A stretch of DNA of 64,000 nt from Posidonia oceanica (GCA_037176725.1 JAZBRS010000076.1:122035001-122099000), one strand, 5' to 3'; positions 11,996 through 22,917 are shown, numbered from the stretch's first letter. The notes: generated by a model from the sequence alone, not told the origin. Translations and numbers: made by a program.

Positions 11996-14032
11996 ATGGC
12001 AGAGAACTTTGAGAAGGAGCGGATTGAAGCAGTCTCTCCCGTGTCTTCGCAATCCATCCCGTTTGACCCCGAGACTTCTGAAGCCCTCTATCGCGTTAAC
12101 CGGTGTGAGCCAGTTAACTTCGTTCCTGATCTTGAACGTGTCAACTCCTTGACCGTTCACAGCAACCCCTTTCGAATGGTCGAGAATGTATGTCACCGGT
12201 GGGGTTACGTAAAGGGTACGCCACTCGGGCGTCACGGCCAAGGGATCGCGGAGCCGATCGTAGCAGTGGAGCGAAGGAAGTCTGAAGGTCTCGGCTACGA
12301 ACCAAAGCTCAACGAAGATCACTGCTTCCAACTCAAAGATCGTGCACCAGCCATCCCCAGAGACCTCACTAACTTTACCAGTGCAGGAATTCTGGGATCA
12401 ACCGACCACCAAGCCACAGTGCCGGCAGAGGATTGGGTGTGTATTGAGGACTACTACTCGGATGAGGAGCAGTCTGATGCAACAGAGGCAGTCCCAATCA
12501 ACTCAGCAGAAACAGTGGTCAGAGCAGAGGCCCCACAGTCAGTTTATTTAGCTCTCCCTCTGGCAGAAACAGCAGGCAGCTCAGCAGGCCCTGTGGCAGA
12601 TGCAAGTTCTCATCCTCTTGCAGCCACATCAGCTCCTCAAGATCAGATAGCAGCAGTATAGGAGTCAGAAACACTCCTCTTAGCAGAACCAAGTATGCTA
12701 CCAGCGGTCACAGCAACATCAGTGCCACTGCCCCAATCTCTGGAGGGGCAGTCCATCAACTCAGTCAGCAGCATGGCCCAGCCCGCTCCTTCAGCATCAT
12801 CTTCAGGAATGCAGCTGGCACAGTCCGCTCCACATTCTCCTGACAACCAGCAGCAGCTCTCATGGCAAGACCCTATGGCGTCAGAAGCTGCGCTCTCTCA
12901 GTTACGGCCCGATACAAAAGGCCAACTGAGCACTACATTATCTGGGCCCTTGAGCCCTCCAAAGAGCACCCATGCTTATTCTCCGACAGTGACCCTGGAA
13001 GCTTATTCATCAGTAGCACTGCTGGCCTGTCTGTTTGGGCCTTCTACATCTGAACTGCCATCAGCGGACGCGCCCGTGAACCAGATCATGCAGACTCCAA
13101 GGGCGGCGATCCATCCTGCAGCCGGGCCAGTGCCGCAGGCCCTCGGTGCCTACTACGTCGACTCCCCCTCAGACGAAGAAGAAGGAGCGGCGATAGAAGC
13201 CCAGGTCGATTCTTGGATGTCTGACTTAGAGTTGCTTTATCAAGAATAGCTCAAGTCGATAGCAGAAGACCTGGCAGAGCATCAAGCTGCAGAAAGGAAA
13301 GGAAAAGTCGTAGTTACGGATCCTCCTCTGCAAGAGGACCATGCTTCTATCATGGTCCTAGAAGACTCAGCAGCGCCGGACTCCCCTAGACCAGATGAGC
13401 TCATCACTCTTCAACCAGAAGGCGGGTCTAGGTGGTTTGTGCAACCCATGCCTCACCTGAGCAATGCATCGAGCGGTAGTGATCAAATCAGCAGCCAGTC
13501 CGGCATATCCTCCACAAGCGCACTAGAAGACCCAGAGGGGGGAGCATCAGTAGTAGATGCAGCAGCAGCAGAGCAGAATGCCTCAGCAGCCTCAGCAGCA
13601 CAGTCGGTAGAGCAGTCAGCAGTATCAGCAGCAGAGTCAGTTGAGCCCTCAGCAGAATCAGCAGAGCACTCAGCAGAATCAGTCAGGTCAGAGCAAGCAG
13701 CAGAAGGAGATGCTGGGACGGAGGTCGCGCACCGAAGCTATAAGAATACTCAAGTAAGCGTGGCCATCCTGAAGCATCACCAGGGCCAAGCAGCGGAACA
13801 CATGCACTCTTTCGACATCACAAGTCCCTCTTTTGAGAAAGAGATCCTCTCAGAACTTGTTGCTTATGGAGAAGAGGATGATACGGGCATAGATGAGACT
13901 GACGAACCTTTGCCCGAGTTCCGGCCCTATGACGACGACCCAGAAGGCCCCAACCTCCATGTTGAAGAAGAAACGGAGGTTGTTAACATTGGCACAGCTA
14001 AGGAAGTCAGAGAAGTTTGCATCAGTGCCTAG
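11996..14032 (+). pseudogene. Protease-RT linker of element A polyprotein
   Basis: About 680 codons with no recognised catalytic domain, in frame with the RT that follows and split by TAG at 12659, 13247 and 14030. The first 120 residues look globular (FDPETSEALYRV and RWGYVKGTPLGRHGQG). The rest is low-complexity, with acidic clusters and Ser-Ala-Glu runs (13560-13700, CAGCAGA-type codons). Known Tat/Ogre elements have a poorly conserved stretch at this place, but this one is long. Whether it is spliced out or cleaved is not visible. Confidence 0.75.
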
Positions 14033-14110
14033 CTGTCCGCCCAGACTCGAGCTGAATTCATCGCATTCCTGAAAGAATATGCGGATGTCTTCGCCTGGAG
14101 TTATGAAGAT

Positions 14111-15385
14111 ATGGTCGGCCTTGACATAGAGATAGTGGTGCACAATCTGCCATTAAATCCAGATGCCAAGCCAGTAAAGCAGAAACTAAGAAGATGGCGG
14201 CCGCAGTGGCTGCTCATGATCAAAGAAGAGATAATGAAGCAGCTTGGAGTCAACTTTCTGAAGGTCGTTCTTTATCCTGAATGGCTGGCAAACATTGTAC
14301 CTGTGCCCAAGAAAGATGGCCGAATCCGGATCTGCATCGACTACAGGGACCTGAACAAGGCGAGTCCCAAGGACGACTTTCCATTGCCCCACATTGACGT
14401 CCTAGTCGACAATACAGCGGGCCACAAAATGCTCTCCTTCATGGACGGCTTCTCTGGATACAATCAGATCAAGATGGTAGAAGAAGACATGGAAAAGACT
14501 TCATTCATCACCCCTTGGGGAGTCTTCTACTACCAAGTCATGCCGTTCGGCCTGAAGAATGCTGGTGCAACCTATCAGAGGGCCATGATTGCGCTATTCC
14601 ACGACCTCATGCACCAAGAAGTGGAGGTCTATGTAGACGATATGATTGCCAAAACCAAAGAGCCCGAGGATCATCTTGCCTGTCTCAGAAAGCTCTTTGA
14701 CCGTCTACGGAAGTACAAGCTGCGCTTGAATCCCAAAAAGTGCGTATTCGGGGTGTCTTCTGGCAAATTGCTCGGCTACATTGCTAGCCAAAGGGGGATT
14801 GAGGTGGACCCGTTGAAAGCACAAGCCATCGTGGACATGCCACCCCCTAGAACTGAAAAGGAAGTCAGAAGTCTGCTTGGGCGTTTACAATATATCAGTC
14901 GCTTCATTGCACAGCTTACGCCCATCTGTGAACCCATATTCAAGCTCTTGAAGAAGAATGCGCAGATTCACTGGAGCGAGGAGTGTCAGGCTGCATTTGC
15001 CAAGATCAAGCAGTTGTTGATCAAGCCTCCTGTCCTGGTCCCGCCTACGCTGGGGAGACCCTTGCTTCTCTACCTTTCTACCACGCAGCATTCCATGGGC
15101 GCCGTCTTGGGCCAACATGACGAATCTGATAGAAAGGAGCACGCCATCTACTACCTGAGCAAGAAGTTTAATGAATGTGAAGCCAGGTACACAACACTAG
15201 AGAAGACTTGCCTGTCACTTGTCTGGGCTGCACAGAAGCTGAGACACTACTTGATGGCCTACCCTGTGCAGCTCTTATGCCGGCATGATCCCATCAAATT
15301 CCTCTTTCAGAAGCCGGCCATGGTGGGCAGATGTGCCAAGTGGCAGGTGTTATTGTCCCAGTACGACATCATCTTTGTCACATAG
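14111..15385 (+). pseudogene. pol: Reverse transcriptase and degenerate gypsy RNase H of element A
   Basis: Copies the element RNA into cDNA. RT motifs in order: ICIDYRDLNKASPKDDFPLP (about 14330-14390), FMDGFSGYNQIKM, a TPWGVFYYQVMPFGLKNAGATYQR stretch (read in two parts), YVDD at 14630-14641, then LLGYIASQRGIEVDP and the thumb/connection part. The following RNase H-like domain (about 15050-15340) has LLLYLSTTQHSMGAVL where active gypsy RNase H carries a catalytic Asp, so it looks inactive, as is known for Tat elements. RT itself has no stop; the part ends at TAG 15383, where B has CAG. The coding frame starts upstream of 14111, so that ATG is not a real start. Confidence 0.92.
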
Positions 15386-15391
15386 AAATCC

Positions 15392-17257
15392 ATGAAGGGT
15401 CAAGCAATGGCAGACCATCTTGCTGACCTCCCTCTGCCTGAATACCAACCCCTCCGGACGCAGTTTCCTGATGAAGACATTCTCTTTGCAATGGAGGACT
15501 CTGAGCAGAAAGATCCTGAAGAAGCAGAGGAATGGCAGCTCTACTTTGATGGTGCAGTCAACAAGAAGGGCCGAGGCGTAGGCGCAGTGCTGACCGCGCC
15601 CCAAGGACAGATGACTCCTTTCGTAAGGAAGCTGACTTTCACCTGCACAAACAACGAAGCAGAGTACGAAGCATGCATCCTGGGGTTGAAAGTCGCCCTC
15701 GAGCATGAGGCGCAGAAGCTGCATGTGCACGGCGATGCCATGCTGGTGATTTCTCAAGTGAACGGCGATTGGAAGACAAAAGATCCCAAGCTTGTGCCGT
15801 ATCACGAACACCTGCTGAGGCTGATGGAAAAATTCGAGAGCATCCGCTTCACGTACCTGAACAGTGCAAAGAACGCGTATGCAGACGCACTAGCAACTCT
15901 GGCATCCTGGCTCACCATTTCAGAAGACAGCACTGTGGATGTATCAGTCACTCGCATTGAACAGCCTGCATACTGCATGAGCATAGAGGAAGCGGATCCC
16001 GCAGAGGGGCAGCCCTGGTATCAAGACATAAAATCCTTCCTGGAGTCTGGTAGCTTTCCTCCTGATACCACGGCAACAGACAAGAGGACTTTGGCGTGTC
16101 TGGCGTCAAAGTATGTGTTAGGGGCTGGGCAGCTGTACAGAAGGTCATACAATCAGATGCTACTGCGCTGCCTGAACAAATCGGAGGCTGACACGCTAAT
16201 GCTTCAAGTGCATGCAGGGACCTGTGGCCCGCACATGAACGGCGTCCTCCTGGCCAAGAAGATCATGCTGCAAGGTTATTTCTGGCAGACCATGGAAGCC
16301 GACTACTGCCGGTTCGTGCGTAGATGCCACAACTGTCAAATCCATGGTAACTTCATCAAGGCCCCTCCACATCAGCTGCACAACATGTCTTCGCCATGGC
16401 CTTTCTCCATCTGGGGGATCGATGTCATTGGCGCCATCCACCCTGCTGCTTCAAATGGTCATCGTTACATTCTGGTAGCGATCGATTACTTTACCAAGTG
16501 GGTGGAAGCAGCCTCTTACAAGACAGTCACCGCTGCGGCAACAGAAAAATTTATCAGAAACAATATTGTTGCCCGATATGCGGTCCCGCACTCTGTCATC
16601 TCTGATAACGGCTCAAACTTCATCGCCAAAAGGATCGAAGAATACCTGCAAAGTTTCAAGATCAAGCACCATCGATCCTCGCCCTATCGGCCTCAGATGA
16701 ACGGAGCAATGGAATCTGCAAACAAGAACATTGTCAAGATCCTGAAGAAAATGGCAGAAATCCACAAGGATTGGCACGACAAGCTCCCGTACGCACTCTG
16801 GGCGTACAGGACATCAATTCGGACCTCTACAGGAGCCACCCCATACTCTCAGGTGTACGGCATGGAAGCAGTGTTACCTGTTGAAGTGGAAATCCCCTCT
16901 CTGCGGATCCTGCGGGAAGCTGAGTTGGAAGGAGCAGAATGGGTCGAAGACCGCTGCGTCCAACTGAACCTGATTGATGAGCGCAGATTGCAAGCCATGC
17001 ACAACGCTTGCTGCTATCAGAAGCGGATGGCCAGAGCATTCTTGAAGAAGGTCCAGCCCAGAAGTTTCCAGCCAGGGGACCTTGTCTTGCGTGCCATTCA
17101 TTTGCCTGACGGTCGAGGGAAATTCCGACCCAATTGGCGTGGCCCCTTTGTGGTCAGGCAGATCTTTTCGGGAGGCGCTGTAACCCTTGAGGATATGGAC
17201 CAGGTCGAGCAGTCCGAGCCCGTCAACCTCTGCTATCTGAAGAAATACTATCAGTAG
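15392..17257 (+). pseudogene. pol: Archaeal-type RNase H and integrase of element A
   Basis: Same frame as RT, separated only by TAG 15383. The aRNase H (about 15520-15912) keeps the acidic set: LYFDGA, NNEAEYEA, HGDAMLV and YADALA. Integrase: an HHCC zinc part (HAGTCGPH then CHNCQ, about 16210-16340), catalytic Asp at 16421 (WGIDVIG) and 16604 (ISDNGSNF), and Glu at 16712 (residues 344, 405 and 441 of this ORF), giving exact D,D35E spacing. The C-terminal GPF motif is near 17140 and there is no chromodomain. The ORF is intact and ends naturally with TAG at 17255. It would be active only within the full polyprotein. Confidence 0.93.
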
Positions 17258-18727
17258 CCGAAAGCGGTCCCGTTGCAGACGCCCTTCTCCCACCTGCACT
17301 TGCATTCTCGCCTTCTTGCTTCAATTCTACTTCAAATCATCATCATCACCCTTTCAACTCTTGCATTTCTTTCTTTTCAAATTATCATCGTCATCCTCTC
17401 AAACATCGCATCTTCTGCCTGGTGATGACAACCGGAAGTGCTTGCCTACTCTGGAAAGAGTCACCCTGCCTCACCTGGCACTACTTAAATGTCTTAGCAA
17501 GTGAGGGAGCCACCACCAATAAGGACAGGCGAACCGCCTAATCTCGCAAGGACATACACCTCTGAGGGAGAAAAAATGTTAGGTTGTGAGCTTGAAAAAA
17601 AAGTGAGAATAGACATCTAGGTTTGGGCACCTCCAAGGAACAGAAGACGAAGACAAAAGCCGGCCCTAGAGATAGGGGTGTGCAGTCTAACCCTGCTCCT
17701 TCTACCCATCACACAGCAGACCCAAAGCCTAAATCCATTACAATTCAAGCACCCTTTTTTTGCCACCAGAATGGGGATAGCAAAAGCCTGAAAAAAAAAG
17801 AGAGGAAAAAGATCAAGCAAAAAAAAAAAAAAAGGAAAAAAGAGATAGAACAAGAACAAAAACAAAAAAAGGAGAAAAGCAAGCAAAACAAAAAAAAAAA
17901 GAAGAAGAAAAAGGCAAGGGTAGCCCAAAAAAACACAAGCACCGTTATCCCCCATACTTTACTAGAGATCCCCAGCATGTCAAGCCTGAAAAAGGGGTCT
18001 ACCACATCCTCCCAAGAGCAAACACATACCTTCTCCTAGCTAGGGGCAGAGAAAGACTGCATACTTATGAGGGAGAAACCTTTCAAAAAAAAAAGAGAGA
18101 GCTGAAAGAATAGGTGTAGGTCCTGAGAGTGCAGCCAGTAGCCTGTCCTCACCATATCACCACCTATAATGCCAACAACCTGTTCCGGAGCGCCACCAAT
18201 AAGCCGAGAGTCTGAGAAGGACCCAGTGAGTCAAGGACCGCTCCCTTCCTCTGCAGCAGGCACCAAAGCACTCCGTACGCTGAGGGCACTCATGCATCCA
18301 CCCAAGCATACTCATCCATCTAAGCATACTACTCATCTTCATAAGCATATCACCTGCATCATGCATACATGCATCCTCTTTCATTCCTTTCCTCTTCCAT
18401 CAATCTCTCCCGCTCTGCAACGCGCTTTGGCCCTGAGACAGTACTCCTCCCCAGCAGAGCGCATCGACGACACTCAAGCTGCGCCTGTCCAGATCACCTG
18501 CCGGCCCTCGCCCCCGCATTCGCCGGACTGCTGCCAATTCCCTTTGTTTATTTGTGCTTAATTGCTATGTTCTGTTATCAACTGCTGAATGCATATGGAA
18601 CTACATTTTCAGTCTCAGCTTTTGCTTGTTGTCAAAGATTATATGCCTGCGAGATCTGACTGTTTATTGATAGCAGGTACTTTCAAGTTTCTGCAGCTAT
18701 CTGCCTGTCCCTCTGCAAATCAGCGTA
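17258..18727 (+). other. Noncoding spacer between pol and second ORF (A)
   Basis: Contains CAT/ATC repeats (17330-17410), a GGCGAACCGCC hairpin near 17527, a purine tract of almost pure A/G (17779-17925), then CATCCA/AAGCAT repeats (18290-18370). A Lys-rich ORF at 17623-18039 comes only from the A/G tract and has no counterpart in B. The spacer is conserved as noncoding sequence in B (53138-54614). Confidence 0.7.
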
Positions 18728-19931
18728 ATGGGCTTTCCTACTCTGTTAACTCCTGCACACTGCTCAGAAACCCTGCGAGAGTGGATCAGCAGGCTCACTC
18801 TACAAGACTGTGAAAAGTTGCGCCTGTGGGGCATACCAACCAAGCTGCTAAAGGACTGCAGATGTGGAGGTCAGCCGTCACCTTCTGTGTGCCGCCGCGA
18901 GATTCTGGAAGCCGGCGCATCATGTCTTCCGCTTCAACAAAACTGAGCTGACACCTACACTGGAAGAGGTGCGTCGGATATGCGGCTTTTCAAAGATCTT
19001 GGGGCCACCTGTTTTCATGAGGCGCGACGGATATCTCCGGGTCCTGAACCAACTGACTGGGCTCTCCACTCAAGCCTGCCAACAGAACCTAATCTGCACC
19101 AGTGGACCAGAGCCTATGCTTCGCCTTGCACACTTTGATAATATCTTGAACAAGCGTGCTGACCTCGGAGACGAGCTGTGGCTCCGAGGGTTCGTCATCC
19201 GCTTTCTGGGCGAACTAATCTTTACTCATGGCCGACTGACAGTGGCCATCGAGGTCGCAGAAATTGCACTAGCTGTGGTGACCCAGCACATAGATCTGGC
19301 ACCAGTTGTCTTGGCAGAGACATATCGCAGGCTGGACCGCATTTCTTATCGCTGCCGCCACTTCCACGGTTGCGGAGCACTTATACAAGTCTGGCTGACC
19401 GCGCACTTAGAGATGGACCTTCTGCGCCCTCAAGTGCATGCTTTCGAAGCCTACTGCAGCAGCGCCCGTACCAGAGCAGACAAGAGCGTCAAAGACGAGT
19501 ACGAGAGGCTGTCAGCACTGACTGACAACGCTGTGATCTAGCGCATCGTTCCTTCTGCAGCAGAGCCATTCACAATCTTCTTCAGCGCGCATGACACGCG
19601 GCTGATCATTCTTCCAGGCTTCACAGCAGGCGTAGAGTACCATCCAATCAGGGTCATGCGCCAGTTCGGCTTCCAGCAGGGCACCTTCATCGACAGTACA
19701 GCGCCCGAGCTTCTACAGACTTATCCTCTCAGCACCACTGCCCCGACCAAGAAGCTTGCTAGTCTGATGCAGCACGGGGTCCAATCTACAGACGTTGCAG
19801 CTGTGAGAGGTACTGGATGCACTCCTGATTATGAAGCTGAAGTCCGACAGTTCTGGCCAATCACCGAAATTCCGCCAGGCGGCCCCCAATTCCCCGAATC
19901 CAGGCAGCCAAAGAAGGCCCGGGTTGACTAG
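18728..19931 (+). pseudogene. Plant-mobile-domain/DUF7745-like second ORF of element A, broken
   Basis: ATG 18728 to natural TAG 19929-19931, on the gag-pol strand and about 1.5 kb downstream of pol. Compared with B it has one extra base near 18855, which shifts frame (the reading continues from 18864), and TAG at 19539 in place of TGG. The conserved part FWKPAHHVFRF...ELTPTLEEV resembles, from memory, the fold start of plant mobile domain / DUF7745 proteins, where a Trp-x-Pro-x-H-x-F-x-F segment is followed by PTLEE. Such domains are known from plant genes and from gypsy and MuDR-type elements. Its role in the element is unknown. Confidence 0.65.
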
Positions 19932-20099
19932 GCCCTTGTGCGACCATCATGTGGTCTTCTTTCAAATTGTGCTGTACGTTTCTGGCCTGCCACAGGCATT
20001 GTACTTATCAAGATCATATCAATGGAAACTGTTTCTGCTTTCTGCTTGCACAACAAGACTCTTTGCTGTATTGCATATCATCATCATCATTATCTTGGG

Positions 20100-21060
20100 C
20101 CCTCTAATCAGACTTGCAGACATCCCAACGCGGCGAAGTCCTCAGCACCCAATCCGGAGCCCAGAGCATCTGCAGGCTCGCGACACCAAGCTCCGCCGTC
20201 TGGCATCCCCAGCTGGTCATCCCCGGCTGGATCATTATCTCTGCGGGCTGGCACCCCAAACTGCCCGGCGAAAGGTCCGTCAACCTGTCATCCTCCTCAG
20301 CTGTTCATCCTCAACTGAGTCCCTTGCGGGCTGGCACGCCAAACTGCCCGGCGATGGGTTCGTCAACCTATCATCCATCCACTCGCTTATCTGTCTTTGC
20401 ATCCTGATGCCAGGGGCGCACCGGCCATCCCCTGGTATCATCCTGATATCAGGGGCATCTTTTGGCCGCCCTGTGGTATCATCCCCAGCTGATCATCCCC
20501 AGCTGAGTCCTCTTCTCGGCTGGTCATCCCCAGTCGAGTCCCCACTTGGTCGCCCCCAGCTGGATCATTATCCTCTGCGGGCTAGCACCCCAAACTGCTC
20601 GGCGAAAGGTCCGTCAACCTGACACTCTTCTCGGCTGGTCATCCCCAGCCGAGTCCCCAGTTGGTCGCCCCCAGCTGGATCATTATCCTCTGTAGGCTAG
20701 CACCCCAAACTGTTCGGCGAAAGGTCCGTCAACCTGACACTCTTCTCGGCTGGTCATCCCCAGTCGAGTCCCCAGTTGGTCGCCCCCAGCTGGATCCTTA
20801 TCTCTGCGGGATGGCACCCCAAAACTGCTCGGCGAAAGGTCCGTCAACCTGACACTTTTCTCGGCTGGTCACCCCAGCTTAGTCCCGAGCTGATCGCCCT
20901 TAGCTGAATCCCTTGCAGGCTGGCACCCCAAACTGCTCGGCGAAAGGTCCGTCAACCTGACACTCTTCTCGGCTGGTCATCCCCAGCTGAGTCCCCAGCT
21001 GATCGCCCTCAGCTGAGTCCCTTGCGGGCTGGTACCCCAAACTACTCGTCTAACAAGCAC
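20100..21060 (+). repeat. ~115-bp tandem array of hairpin-forming units (A)
   Basis: Copies are anchored on GGCGAAAGGTCCGTCAACCT at 20601, 20716, 20831 and 20939 (spacings 115, 115 and 108), plus diverged copies at about 20269 and 20353. Each unit contains inverted repeats: CTCGGCTGG-TCATCC-CCAGCCGAG, CCAGTTGG-TCGCC-CCAGCTGG and CAGCTGA-TCGCCC-TCAGCTG. Small ORFs in it are not conserved. B has the same family at about 51086-51660. Confidence 0.8.
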
Positions 21061-21114
21061 GACACTCTTGTCATCACTCTCTGCTTTCGATGCCAAGGAC
21101 GCGCTGGCCAACCC

Positions 21115-21205
21115 CTGGTGTCATCCCGACACCAGTGGCATTTTTTGATCGCCCCTTGGTATCATTCCTTCCCTCTTTCCCCCATGACGTTCCTGGCGTC
21201 ATGGG
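21115..21205 (+). repeat. Pair of strong hairpins in the 3' region (A)
   Basis: CTGGTGTC-ATCCC-GACACCAG at 21115-21135 (8 bp, perfect) and CCCATGACG-TTCCTGG-CGTCATGGG at 21181-21205 (9 bp, perfect). The first is an 11-bp perfect stem in B near 50983-51009. Another relative in B is CCCCTGGTATCA-GGA-TGATACCAGGGG at 51414-51440. Confidence 0.75.
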
Positions 21206-21330
21206 ATGATTTCTTCTCATCATTCCCTTACCCCTTCTTTGCCGGCCGATAAGTCTGATATCCTATCATTCTCATCATTCCCTCATCCCCTCTTTGCTGG
21301 CCGATAAGTCCGATATCTTATCAATCAACA

Positions 21331-21760
21331 CTTCTCATCATGATCTCATCCCCCTCTTTAGCTTAGCTTCTCATCATGATCTCATCCCCCTCTTTAGCTT
21401 AGCTTCTCATCATGATCTCATCCCCCTCTTTAGTTTAATTTCTCATCATGATCTCATCCCCCTTTTTAGCTTAATTTCTCATCATGATCTCATCCCCCTC
21501 TTTAGATTAACTTCTCATCATGATCTCATCCCCCTCTTTAGCTTAGCCTCTCATCATGATCTCATCCCCCTCTTTAGCATAATTTCTCATCATGATCTCA
21601 TCCCCCTCTTTAGCTTAATTTCTCATCATGATCTCATCCCCCTCTTTAGCTTAATTTCTCATCATTATCTCATCCCCCTCTTTAGCTTAATTTCTCATCA
21701 TGATCTCATCCCCCTCTTTAGATCAACTTCTCATCATTACCTCATCCCCTCTTTGCCGGC
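21331..21760 (+). repeat. 36-bp tandem repeat, about 12 copies (A)
   Basis: The unit is built on TCTCATCATGATCTCATC followed by CCCCTCTTTAGCTTAATT and contains the palindrome ATCATGAT. The 36-bp length keeps all frames open, giving a repetitive 12-residue ORF that I do not regard as a gene. B carries about 24 copies. The block is flanked by GATAAG-TCCGATAT-CTTATC hairpins at about 21302 and 21763. Confidence 0.9.
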
Positions 21761-21817
21761 CGATAAGTCCGATATCTTATCATTCTCATCATGATCTTGC
21801 CCCCTCTTATCAATCAA

Positions 21818-22012
21818 TCAATCACTCGTGCTAGGCTGATATCCGAAACTATCTCAGGCTGATATTCCTAAACTATCATCTATCAATCACTCGTGCTAGG
21901 CTGATATCCGAAACTATCTCAGGCTGATATTCCTAAACTATCATCTATCAATCACTCGTGCTAGGCTGATATCCGAAACTATCTCAGGCTGATATTCCTA
22001 AACTATCTTCTG
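21818..22012 (+). repeat. 65-bp tandem repeat, 3 copies (A)
   Basis: CACTCGTGCT recurs at about 21823, 21888 and 21953. Each unit holds two short inverted repeats, GATA-TCCGAAAC-TATC and GATA-TTCCTAAAC-TATC. A diverged version lies in B at about 49622-49815. Confidence 0.85.
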
Positions 22013-22031
22013 GTCGATCCATGGTCGGCCC

Positions 22032-22917
22032 GCAGTTGTGTTATACGGCTGACATCCAGTAACTGTCCCTCGTAATTGCACTTTTCCATTTGATAGGTCT
22101 GTAAACTATCCACCGGTTGACAGGACCGTAAACTGTCGCTCCAGTTGATAGGTCTGTAAACTATCGCGTGCAATTACGTTATACGGCTGACATCCAGTAA
22201 CTGTCCCTTGCAATTGCGGTTTCCAGTTGATAGGTCTGTAAACTATCCTCCAGTTGATAGGTCTGTAAACTATCCACCGGTTGACAGGACCGTAAACTGT
22301 CGTTAGGCTGATACTCCTAAACTATCACCAGCAATTGCATTATACGGGTGATATCCAGTAACTATCCCTCATCATTGCGCGTTTCCAGTTGATAGGTCTG
22401 TAAACTATCCGCCAGTTGACAGGACCGTAAACTGTCGCTCCAGTTGATAGGTCTGTAAACTATCCACCAGTTGGTAGGACTGTAAACTACCACGCGCAAT
22501 CATGTTATACGGCTGACATCCAGTAACTGTCCCTCGCAATGCCGTTTCTAGTTGATAGGACTGTAAACTATCCTCCAGTTGATAGGTCTGTAAACTATCC
22601 GCCGGTTGACAGGACCGTAAACTGTCGTTCCAGATGATAGACTGTAAACTATCCGGCATTGCGTTATACGGCTGATATCCAGTAACTATCACTCATGGTT
22701 TGTGGCCGCCAGTTGATAGGTCTGTAAACTATCCGCCAGTTGATAGGTCTATAAACTATCCGCCAGTTGATAGGACTGTAAACTATCCCACAACCATGTT
22801 ATACGGCTGATATCTAGTAACTATCACTCACAACTGCTCCGGTTGACAGGACCGTAAACTGTCACTCCCGGTTGATAGGACCGTAAACTATCCGGACGAT
22901 AAGCCCGTCACCTTATC
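22032..22917 (+). repeat. Nested multibranch stem-loop array (A)
   Basis: Outer stem P0: GCAGTTGTG 22032-22040 with CACAACTGC 22829-22837. Inside are five stems. P1 22071-22081/22168-22178 (11 bp perfect); P2 22209-22217/22331-22339 (9 bp); P3 22371-22381/22493-22503 (11 bp, one mismatch); P4 22535-22544/22654-22663 (10 bp perfect); P5 22694-22705/22788-22798 (11 bp, one bulge). Each encloses three or four 19-bp hairpins such as GATAG-GTCTGTAAA-CTATC, GACAG-GACCGTAAA-CTGTC or GGTAG-GACTGTAAA-CTACC. A connector TTATACGGCTGAYATCCAGT-AACTRTCC follows each right arm. A last hairpin GATAAG-CCCGTCAC-CTTATC is at 22898-22917. Confidence 0.88.

Larger units (their letters stand above)
8800..17257 (+). 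pseudogene. gag-pol: gag-pro-pol polyprotein of element A, multiply disrupted
   Basis: One reading frame originally ran from ATG at 8800 to TAG at 17255-17257: Gag, protease, a long Ser/Ala/Glu-rich linker, RT, degenerate gypsy RNase H, archaeal-type RNase H and integrase. The ATG was chosen because it is the first one in frame after the leader and is conserved in B (63393). Breaks by comparison with B are in-frame TAG at 8953, 9202, 12659, 13247, 14030 and 15383, an in-frame loss of 104 codons near 9450, and a net 8-bp deletion near 11970 that shifts frame and ends at TGA 11977. After 11996 the second frame stays constant to the end, so this is the only frameshift seen. There is no gag/pol frameshift site; gag and pol are fused in frame. 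Confidence 0.92.

Noticed and set aside
8953..15385. Programmed readthrough or recoding of TAG as Gln
   Set aside because: The stops are at different places in A and B, and TGG and TAC sites are also hit; decay explains them.
17623..18039. Lys-rich ORF after pol
   Set aside because: Produced by an A/G tract; no matching frame in B.
21331..21760. 36-bp repeats as a CRISPR-like array
   Set aside because: Units are contiguous with no spacers, and the context is a plant retrotransposon.
21840..21860. CTGATATCCGAAAC as a hammerhead ribozyme core
   Set aside because: The required CTGATGA box is not present (GA replaced) and there is no stem II; only a chance likeness.
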